A DNA stretch of 25,846 nucleotides from Desulfurococcales archaeon (GTDB lineage Archaea > Thermoproteota > Thermoprotei_A > Sulfolobales > Ignisphaeraceae), in the NCBI GenBank assembly GCA_027037025.1, contig JALWBS010000081.1:1-25846 (forward strand), written 5' to 3'. The position numbers and the translations under genes were made by a program. This document shows, one piece after another, positions 20,659 to 25,846 of this stretch. The number at the start of each line of letters is the position of its first letter. Positions within the stretch are counted from its first letter, which is position 1. Under the pieces are notes generated by a model that was given only the letters and a program-made list of their open reading frames with translations, made no database searches and had not been told where the DNA came from.

Positions 20659-22104
20659 TCAGCCCTTGATCACGGCGAGCGAGACTAGCCTAACCACGGG
20701 CCTGACGATCCCAGCCCTGGTCGCGACATCGACGACCTTATCAACGTTCTTGTAGGCATCCGGCGTCTCCTCCGCGAGCTCCCTCATCGTCGCGGCTTTC
20801 ACGACAACCCCCCTCTTCTCGAGCATCTCGAGTACGTATCTCGGTGAATACCTACGAACAGCCGCCGCTCTACTCATCCACCTACCAGCTCCGTGAGGTG
20901 CAGACCACCACACCTCTCGGGCTCTGGGCCCCGGTATCGTGATGTAGCTCGCGGTCCCCATGCTTCCTGGTATCAGCACGATCTGGCCAAATTCGCGGTG
21001 ATCAGCGGGGATTTCGGGGTGCCCCGGCGGGAAGGCTCTCGTAGCTCCCTTCCTATGCACGACGACCTTGTACTTCTTCCCCTCTATCTCGTGCTCCTCG
21101 ATCTTCGCTATGTTGTGGGCGACATCGTAGATCATCCTTATGCCTAGGTGCTCAGGATCCGAGCCCAGCGCTTTCGCAAAGCTTTCTCTAGCCCAATGCG
21201 TTATGATCTGCCTATTGCACCACGCATAGTTAGCTGCTGCAGCCATGGCTGCGAAGTAGTCTTGACCCTCTCGACTATTGAATGGCACAGCCGCTAGCTC
21301 TCGATCCGGTAACTGGATTCCGTACCTCCTAGCGGCTCTCTCCATAATCATTAGGTAGTCGCTGGCAACCTGATGACCAAGGCCTCGCGATCCGGTGTGC
21401 ACCATTATACATATCTGCCCCTCGCCGAAGATGCCGATCTTCTTCGCGACCTCGGGGATGTATATCTTGTCCACCACCTGGATCTCGAGGAAGTGGTTCC
21501 CGCTGCCAAGCGTTCCTAGCTGCGGTGCGCCTCTCTCCTTAGCCCTTCTACTAACCTTGGAGGGGTCAGCCCATGGAAGTCTTCCCCTGGACTCGGTGTG
21601 CTCGATGTCGTGCTCAGTCGCGAAGCCTTGCCTCAGCGCCCACGGAGCCCCTTCCGCTAGCACTTCGTCGAGCTGGCTTATCGAAAGCCTCAGTTTGCCC
21701 GTGGCCCCAACGCCGCTGGGTATGTTTCGGAATAGCACATCGACGATCTCCCTCAGCTTAGGCTTCACGTCCTTCACTGTGAGATCAGTTCTCAGAACCC
21801 TAACACCACAGTTTATATCGTAACCCACTCCGCCAGGGCTTATAACACCCTCATCAACGTCGAACCCCGCCACTCCCCCTATCGGAAAGCCGTACCCCTG
21901 GTGCCCATCGGGTAGGGTGTAGCTGGCTAGCTGTATCCCGGGGAGACACGCTACGTTGGCTGCTTGCTCCAGAGTCGCATCCTCCCTCATCTTGTTCAAC
22001 AGAAACTCGTCCGCGAAGACTATTGCCGGCACCTTCATGCACTTCTTGTACTCCTTAGGAATCATCCAGGTGACATCATCGATCTTCTTGAGCGGGGGTG
22101 CCAT
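20659..22104 (-). CDS. rtcB: RNA-splicing ligase RtcB (3'-phosphate/5'-OH RNA ligase)
   Basis: 481 residues, the same length as intein-free Pyrococcus RtcB. Manganese-site residues are D96 and C99 (GYDINCGVRVL), H204 (GTLGSGNHF), H236 (VHTGSRGLGHQ) and H330 (IYDVAHN). The guanylylated His is H404 in SAPHGAGRWMSR, and GSMGTASYITIPG precedes it. RtcB joins tRNA exon halves after intron removal and repairs RNA ends using GTP. No intein interrupts the active site, unlike some archaeal homologues. It has its own near-leaderless promoter (22136-22146) and leads the rtcB-fkbM pair. Confidence 0.98.
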   Translation of the reverse strand: MAPPLKKIDDVTWMIPKEYKKCMKVPAIVFADEFLLNKMREDATLEQAANVACLPGIQLASYTLPDGHQGYGFPIGGVAGFDVDEGVISPGGVGYDINCGVRVLRTDLTVKDVKPKLREIVDVLFRNIPSGVGATGKLRLSISQLDEVLAEGAPWALRQGFATEHDIEHTESRGRLPWADPSKVSRRAKERGAPQLGTLGSGNHFLEIQVVDKIYIPEVAKKIGIFGEGQICIMVHTGSRGLGHQVASDYLMIMERAARRYGIQLPDRELAAVPFNSREGQDYFAAMAAAANYAWCNRQIITHWARESFAKALGSDPEHLGIRMIYDVAHNIAKIEEHEIEGKKYKVVVHRKGATRAFPPGHPEIPADHREFGQIVLIPGSMGTASYITIPGPRAREVWWSAPHGAGRWMSRAAAVRRYSPRYVLEMLEKRGVVVKAATMRELAEETPDAYKNVDKVVDVATRAGIVRPVVRLVSLAVIKG

Positions 22105-22135
22105 AGCATATACCCCTATCCCTTTGATCTACGCC

Positions 22136-22146
22136 GGTTTATAACC
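22136..22146. promoter_or_regulatory. Palindromic TATA element between rtcB and the HAD gene
   Basis: GGTTTATAACC is a near-perfect palindrome between divergent genes. It predicts initiation near 22115 for rtcB (ATG 22104) and near 22167 for the HAD gene (ATG 22181, with GGGGAT in the leader). It may drive both. Confidence 0.6.
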
Positions 22147-22180
22147 TTGAGGTGCCACGGTGAGGGGATGGGGATATACA

Positions 22181-22843
22181 ATGGTTATAAGGGTCGTATC
22201 GCTCGATTTCGCAGGGGTTGTAGCGCCGAAGCATTTCATAGACTACTTCTGGTTCTTCACAATACCTCTCCGCGTGGCTAGGCTCGAGAAGATACCCCTG
22301 TACGAAGCCATCAAAACCGTTGAGAGAGCGTACTGGAGCCTATCAACGGATCGATTGGAGTGGTACCTACCGAGCTTCTGGCTCAAGGTCTTCGGGATCG
22401 ATGCCGATGAGGAGTCCCTTATCGAGGAATCGCTAAGTGTAGCGGAGCCCTATGGAGACGCTCTCGAAGCGGTTCCCATCCTCGCGGCTAGGTACAGCGT
22501 GGTGATATCGACGAACACGATGATTAAGTTCGTCGAGGCGTTCCTAGATAGGTACCCTCAGATAGGTAAACACGTGAAGCGCGTGTTCTCGTGCATAGAC
22601 ATGCTTGGTAAGCCTAGGAAGGACAGGGAGTTCTTCCGCTACGTCGCGAAGGAGCTCGGGGTGGAGCCCCGCGAGGTTCTACACGTTGGGGACGATCCTA
22701 AGCACGATGTTGAGGAAGCGCGCGCTGCTGGAATGAGCGCTGTGCTGCTAGACCGATCTAGGAGAACTGCCTCGTTGGGGAACACGGTTTCGAACCTCTT
22801 TCAACTCGTTGAGATGCTAGAGGAAGGCCCGCTGAGACTCTAA
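22181..22843 (+). CDS. HAD-superfamily hydrolase-like protein with altered motif I
   Basis: 220 residues from the ATG at 22181 with GGGGAT upstream; an in-frame GTG at 22160 is less likely. HAD motifs: motif I RVVSLDFAGVVAP, in which the nucleophile D9 is present but the second position of the usual DxD is A11; motif II YSVVISTN; motif III lysine in MLGKPRKDREFF; and motif IV VLHVGDDPKHDVEEARAAG. A helical cap of about 60 residues follows motif I (EKIPLYEAIKTVERAYWSL). The loss of the second Asp, which acts as acid/base in phosphatases, suggests a dehalogenase-like or non-phosphatase activity. It precedes the uL22 operon by 82 nt. Confidence 0.85.
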   Translation: MVIRVVSLDFAGVVAPKHFIDYFWFFTIPLRVARLEKIPLYEAIKTVERAYWSLSTDRLEWYLPSFWLKVFGIDADEESLIEESLSVAEPYGDALEAVPILAARYSVVISTNTMIKFVEAFLDRYPQIGKHVKRVFSCIDMLGKPRKDREFFRYVAKELGVEPREVLHVGDDPKHDVEEARAAGMSAVLLDRSRRTASLGNTVSNLFQLVEMLEEGPLRL

Positions 22844-22855
22844 GCACTGTTTACA

Positions 22856-22863
22856 GCTTTTAA
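22856..22863 (+). promoter_or_regulatory. TATA candidate for the uL22-uL24 ribosomal operon
   Basis: GCTTTTAA lies in the 82-nt gap between the HAD gene and uL22. Initiation about 26 nt downstream would give a leader of about 40 nt containing GAGGTGG before the uL22 GTG. Confidence 0.45.
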
Positions 22864-22925
22864 TCCTCGTTCGAGTTCAGCATCTAAGGTGCTTCAGAAT
22901 AGGATCTACGAGGTGGTTCGCGAAC

Positions 22926-23411
22926 GTGCCCGTGTGGCACTACCCCCATATAAGAGGCGTGGATCCGAGCAAGACCGCCAAGGCGGTGATTAGGGATGCA
23001 CCTATATCGTATAAGGAGGCTTGCGAGATATGCAAGATACTCCGAGGAATGATGCTTAGAGACGCCAAGGAGTTTCTTAAGAGAGTCATAGAGCAGCGAG
23101 AACCCGTGCCCATGATCCGCTACAAGCTGGGCATAGCTCATAAGCGAGGTCTCTCGGACAGATGGCCTAGGTGGAGAACGCCCATTGGTAGGTACCCCGT
23201 TAAGGCGGCTAAGTACGTACTGAAGCTGCTGGAAAACGTCGAGAACAATGCCGTCAACGTCAAGAACCTAAACCTAGACAAGCTGAAGATCGTGCACATA
23301 GCTGCTCACCGGGGACCGTATAGAAAGAAGTGGATGCCCAGAGCTTTCGGCAGAGCTACACCGTGGTTCGGATCAACGGCGTCGATAGAGGTCATCGTGG
23401 CGGAGGTGTAG
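22926..23411 (+). CDS. rpl22: 50S ribosomal protein uL22 (L22)
   Basis: 161 residues from a GTG at 22926 with GAGGTGG nine bases before it. Archaeal L22 landmarks: HYPHIRGVDPSKTAKAVIRD, SYKEACEICKILRGMMLRDA, PMIRYKLGIAHKRGL, GRYPVKAAKYVLKLLENVEN, IVHIAAHRGPYRKKWMPRAF and GRATPWFG. The beta-hairpin lines the exit tunnel. In most archaea S19 directly precedes L22 in this operon; here uL22 is the first gene, after a HAD gene, and S19 is 22 kb to the left. Confidence 0.97.
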   Translation: MPVWHYPHIRGVDPSKTAKAVIRDAPISYKEACEICKILRGMMLRDAKEFLKRVIEQREPVPMIRYKLGIAHKRGLSDRWPRWRTPIGRYPVKAAKYVLKLLENVENNAVNVKNLNLDKLKIVHIAAHRGPYRKKWMPRAFGRATPWFGSTASIEVIVAEV

Positions 23412-23415
23412 AGAT

Positions 23416-24099
23416 ATGGTGAACATAAAGAGGTACTTCATAGAGCTGGGGCTTCAGAAAGTTGCTATCGATGAGTACCTCGCGAGCAAGTTCTGGAGAG
23501 CCGGTTACGCCGGGGTTGACATAATAAAGACTCCCCTCGGAGTGAGGATAATCATTTACGCTCAGAGACCTGGGATAATAATTGGGAGGAGAGGTCAGAA
23601 CCTTAGAGTGATACAAGCGGTGTTCGAGAAGCTGTTTAGGATAGAGAACCCCCAGATAACTGTTGTCGAGGTGCCGGAACCCGACCTCAACGCTAGGGTC
23701 GTTGCGTTTAACATAGCGTTAGCTCTTGAGAGAGGCATACACTTCAGGAGAGCTGCGTACATAGCCCTTAGGCGAGTAATGAACGCCGGTGCCATTGGGT
23801 GCGAGATCGTTATCAGCGGTAAGCTAAGGACCGAGCGGGCTAGGTACGAGAAGCTGGTTGCGGGCAAGGTGTACAAATCCGGTGAGCAGAGCCTCGAGCT
23901 AGTTGATAGAGCTGTTGCGCACGTCCTACTAAAACCCGGTGTCTACGGTGTGCAAGTACTCATAACGAAGCCAGGTACGCCCGCAGACTACGTCGAGATC
24001 ATACCCCCTGAGGAGGCTAGGGAGAAGCTTAAGGCTTTGGGAATCGAGTTGCCGCAGGCTAAAGAAACCGTTGAGGGTGGAGCTAGGGCAGCCGGATGA
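23416..24099 (+). CDS. rps3: 30S ribosomal protein uS3 (S3)
   Basis: 227 residues starting four bases after the uL22 stop, with GAGGTGTAGAG as ribosome-binding region. The KH domain is seen at IIIYAQRPGIIIGRRGQNLR (GxxG loop IIGRRG), and the C-terminal S3 domain at GCEIVISGKLRTERARYEKL. S3 forms part of the mRNA entry channel. The C-terminal tail is short and ends in Ala/Gly residues. It is third-position-free of any insertion and normal in length. Confidence 0.97.
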   Translation: MVNIKRYFIELGLQKVAIDEYLASKFWRAGYAGVDIIKTPLGVRIIIYAQRPGIIIGRRGQNLRVIQAVFEKLFRIENPQITVVEVPEPDLNARVVAFNIALALERGIHFRRAAYIALRRVMNAGAIGCEIVISGKLRTERARYEKLVAGKVYKSGEQSLELVDRAVAHVLLKPGVYGVQVLITKPGTPADYVEIIPPEEAREKLKALGIELPQAKETVEGGARAAG

Positions 24100-24110
24100 G
24101 GTGAGCGTAC

Positions 24111-24338
24111 GTGAGCGACAAACCTATCTATGCTGAGGAGATTAGGAGGATGCCTATGGAGGAGAGGCTGAGGCTCCTAGCAGAGCTTAGGAAGGAGCTA
24201 GCTAGGCTACGTGAGCAAGCTAGGGTTGGCACTCTGACCAACGTTGCTAGGATAAGGATAATCCGCAAGAACATAGCTAGGATACTGACCGTGATAAACG
24301 AGGAGCGAAAGCGTGAGACACAGCCCAAGAAATCTTAG
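24111..24338 (+). CDS. rpl29: 50S ribosomal protein uL29 (L29)
   Basis: 75 residues from a GTG at 24111. Two long helices, MPMEERLRLLAELRKELARL and TNVARIRIIRKNIARILTVI, form the L29 hairpin that lies near the tunnel exit beside L23. The N-terminal IYAEEIRRM is the usual archaeal start of the first helix. The gene overlaps the RNase P protein gene by 26 nt, which suggests coupled translation. Confidence 0.95.
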   Translation: MSDKPIYAEEIRRMPMEERLRLLAELRKELARLREQARVGTLTNVARIRIIRKNIARILTVINEERKRETQPKKS

Positions 24339-24591
24339 GTTTCACGAGCTGATAGGGCTTCGGGTAAGGATAGTTTCTCACAGCGATCCAACGCTTGTCG
24401 GTTTGGAAGGGGTAGTAATAGACGAGACTCGCAACACTCTACGCATTCGGTGCGGCACTAAGGAGAAGATTGTTCCTAAGCTATACGGAGTCTTCGAGTT
24501 TCTTCTACCTAGCGGTAGGAAAGCTGTCTTGGATGGAAGCGAGATTCTGGGGAGACCCGAAGACAGACTTAAAAGGGTTAAGGAGCTATAG
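24313..24591 (+). CDS. rnp1: RNase P protein component 1 (Rpp29/Pop4)
   Basis: 92 residues from a GTG at 24313 inside the end of uL29. It has a short helical N-terminus and an Sm-like barrel: LIGLRVRIVSHSDPTLVGLE, GVVIDETRNTLRIRCGTKEK, and VFEFLLPSGRKAVLDGSEIL. It pairs with Rpp21 on the specificity side of RNase P, which removes tRNA 5' leaders. A gene for this protein between uL29 and uS17 is a standard archaeal arrangement, so this half of the S10 cluster is intact. Confidence 0.95.
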   Translation: MRHSPRNLRFHELIGLRVRIVSHSDPTLVGLEGVVIDETRNTLRIRCGTKEKIVPKLYGVFEFLLPSGRKAVLDGSEILGRPEDRLKRVKEL

Positions 24592-24613
24592 GTCGTAGCG
24601 TGCGGTGTGAACG

Positions 24614-24991
24614 ATGTCGAGCGAAAGTGGTAGAGCACGTGTTAAGGATATAGGGATCAGGTACCCTGGACTCAAACCTCCTGAGACGGTGTGCAACGAC
24701 AAGAAGTGTCCATGGCATGGAAAGGTGAGGGTGCGTGGAATGCTGCTCGTGGGGAAAGTGGTTAAGGCCAGGATGCAGAGAACGGTTGTTGTTGAGAGGG
24801 AGTACCTCGTTTGGATACCGAAGTACATGAGGTACGAGAGGAGGAGAAGTAAGATACATGCTCACAATCCTCCGTGCATAAACGCTAAGGAGGGCGATAT
24901 AGTATTAATCGGGGAGACGAGACCCTTAGCTAAGAGCGTAGCCTTCGTAGTGCTCGGCGTGTTGAAGAGAGGTAGCGAAGGTGGTTCGTGA
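24614..24991 (+). CDS. rps17: 30S ribosomal protein uS17 (S17)
   Basis: 125 residues. The archaeal N-terminal extension carries PETVCNDKKCPWHGKVRVRG, then the OB fold with LLVGKVVKARMQRTVVVERE, a YERRRSKIHAHNPPCINAKE segment and GDIVLIGETRPLAKSVAFVV. S17 binds 16S rRNA at the body of the small subunit. Its stop overlaps the uL14 ATG (TGATGG), so the two are coupled. Confidence 0.97.
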   Translation: MSSESGRARVKDIGIRYPGLKPPETVCNDKKCPWHGKVRVRGMLLVGKVVKARMQRTVVVEREYLVWIPKYMRYERRRSKIHAHNPPCINAKEGDIVLIGETRPLAKSVAFVVLGVLKRGSEGGS

Positions 24992-25416
24992 TGGCGGCGA
25001 AGAAGCCCAAGGGTGGAGCAGCCCATCCTAGGAGGAAGCTCGTAGCCGGGATACAGACGGGGACGATGTTGGTGGTAGCCGATAACAGCGGTGCGAAGCT
25101 CGTGCAGGTGATAGGGGTTCCTGAGGTTAAGACGAGGCTTAGGAGGCTTCCATACGCCTCGGTGGGGGACATGGTGGTGGTCACGGTGAAGAAGGGCAAC
25201 ATCGATCTCAAGGGCCAGGTGATGAGGGCCGTCATAATTCGTCAGAAGAAGCCGTATAGAAGACCCGATGGTACGTGGGTGGCGTTCGAGGACAATGCGT
25301 GCGTGATAGTGTCCCCCGAGGGCATGCCCAAGGGCAAGGAGATCAGAGGACCCGTGGCTAGGGAAGCCGCTGAGAGATGGCCTGCCATAGCCAACATAGC
25401 ATCGATAATTGTGTGA
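24991..25416 (+). CDS. rpl14: 50S ribosomal protein uL14 (L14)
   Basis: 141 residues from the ATG at 24991, overlapping the uS17 stop; a GTG at 24988 is one codon further out. Core motifs: GIQTGTMLVVADNSGAKLVQ, VGDMVVVTVKKGNIDLKGQV, RAVIIRQKKPYRRPDGTWVA, FEDNACVIVSPEGMPKGKEI and RGPVAREAAERWPAIANIAS. L14 contacts the small subunit at bridge B5/B8 and is the docking site of aIF6. There is nothing unusual in length or sequence. Confidence 0.97.
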   Translation: MAAKKPKGGAAHPRRKLVAGIQTGTMLVVADNSGAKLVQVIGVPEVKTRLRRLPYASVGDMVVVTVKKGNIDLKGQVMRAVIIRQKKPYRRPDGTWVAFEDNACVIVSPEGMPKGKEIRGPVAREAAERWPAIANIASIIV

Positions 25417-25431
25417 CGAGGTGTGGCAGTC

Positions 25432-25846
25432 ATGGAGCTCAAATCTAGGCAACCACGTAAGCAGAGGAAGAGGTTCTTCAACCTACCTCTGCATCTCAGA
25501 TGGCACTTACTCAACGCACCACTATCACCGGAGCTAAGGAGAGAGCTCGGAGTGCGGAGGCTACCTGTTCGCAAGGGAGACGTTGTCAGAGTGATGAGAG
25601 GGGACTGGAAGGGTCATGAAGGCAAGGTTGTTGAGGTGGATCTCAAAAGAGTTCGGATCCATGTAGAGGGCGTGACACTTAAGAAAGCTGATGGTACCGA
25701 GGTGTTCTATCCCATACACCCATCCAACGTAATGATAGTCAAGCTGGGTGAAGTTGATGAAGTTAGGAGGAGGATAATCGAGCGTAGGAGAAAGGCTAGG
25801 GAGGAGCTCGTTAAGAAGGGTTTAGCGAAGCCTCTAAGCGATGAAC
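25432..25846 (+). CDS. rpl24: 50S ribosomal protein uL24 (L24), 3' end beyond window
   Basis: 138 codons are present from the ATG at 25432; GACGAGGTG lies upstream, and an in-frame GTG at 25423 is an alternative. The sequence has the archaeal N-terminus KQRKRFFNLPLHLRWHLLNA, the KOW motif VRKGDVVRVMRGDWKGHEGK then VVEVDLKRVRIHVEGV, and a basic C-terminal helix EVRRRIIERRRKAREELVKK. L24 is an early assembly protein of the large subunit. The frame is still open at the right edge, so the end is missing. It continues the uL22-uL24 operon. Confidence 0.95.
   Translation, partial: MELKSRQPRKQRKRFFNLPLHLRWHLLNAPLSPELRRELGVRRLPVRKGDVVRVMRGDWKGHEGKVVEVDLKRVRIHVEGVTLKKADGTEVFYPIHPSNVMIVKLGEVDEVRRRIIERRRKAREELVKKGLAKPLSDE

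Noticed and set aside
21395..21823. 142-residue plus-strand open frame inside rtcB
   Set aside because: It is antisense to the conserved RtcB active-site region; its composition is that of a shadow frame.
20659..22104. An intein in RtcB
   Set aside because: The length is 481 residues and all metal and catalytic motifs are contiguous, so no intein is present.
24862..25452. 196-residue minus-strand open frame opposite uS17-uL14
   Set aside because: It is His/Pro-rich, antisense to two conserved ribosomal proteins; a shadow.

Overview
The window is archaeal and comes from a thermophilic member of the Thermoproteota (Crenarchaeota). Evidence for this: archaeal/eukaryotic-type ribosomal proteins (eL42, eS27, archaeal-length uS19 and uL3), aIF2-alpha, Nop10, an archaeal RNase P protein, RtcB, two PCNA paralogues beside PriS and a GINS subunit, a homologue of the crenarchaeal RNA polymerase subunit Rpo13, and the CedA/CedA1/CedA2 DNA-import proteins known from Crenarchaeota. 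Rpo13 together with Ced points to the Desulfurococcales/Sulfolobales side. I cannot name the genus. Genes are tightly packed, GTG and TTG starts are frequent, and TATA boxes often lie about 26 nt before a start codon or RNA 5' end.

Layout. (1) 1-4.5 kb: a broken S10-type ribosomal cluster. uL3-uL4-uL23 run leftward, uS19 is inverted and alone, an unrecognised gene follows, and the uL2 start runs off the left edge. A SPOUT RNA methyltransferase and a 35-residue basic miniprotein lie upstream of uL3. (2) 4.57-4.70 kb: two candidate C/D-box sRNAs on opposite strands. (3) 4.76-6.3 kb: a small unknown gene, then cedA1-cedA-cedA2. (4) 6.3-10.0 kb: an Lhr-type helicase, Rpo13 and an unknown gene. 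(5) 10.0-15.0 kb: the first PCNA, a leftward AbrB / degenerate metallo-beta-lactamase / DUF72 operon, then PCNA-PriS-Gins15. (6) 15.0-16.6 kb: eL42-eS27-aIF2alpha-Nop10. (7) 16.5-22.8 kb: a RecA-like ATPase with a phosphoribosyltransferase, an H/ACA sRNA with its own promoter, a translin-family protein, a SpoU-like methyltransferase, an unknown gene, FkbM methyltransferase, RtcB and a HAD protein. (8) 22.9 kb to the right edge: the rest of the S10 cluster, uL22-uS3-uL29-Rnp1-uS17-uL14-uL24, rightward.

Almost everything serves information processing: ribosome assembly, RNA modification and processing (guide RNAs, Nop10, two SPOUT proteins, RtcB, RNase P), transcription (Rpo13) and replication (PCNA, primase, GINS). 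The most notable items are the dismembered S10 cluster, three RNA genes outside any coding region, the compact Ced locus in which two proteins share a motif, and a gene whose coding signal extends upstream past any standard start codon. I saw no tRNA, rRNA, CRISPR array, insertion sequence or prophage. I found no convincing wholly new multigene system.
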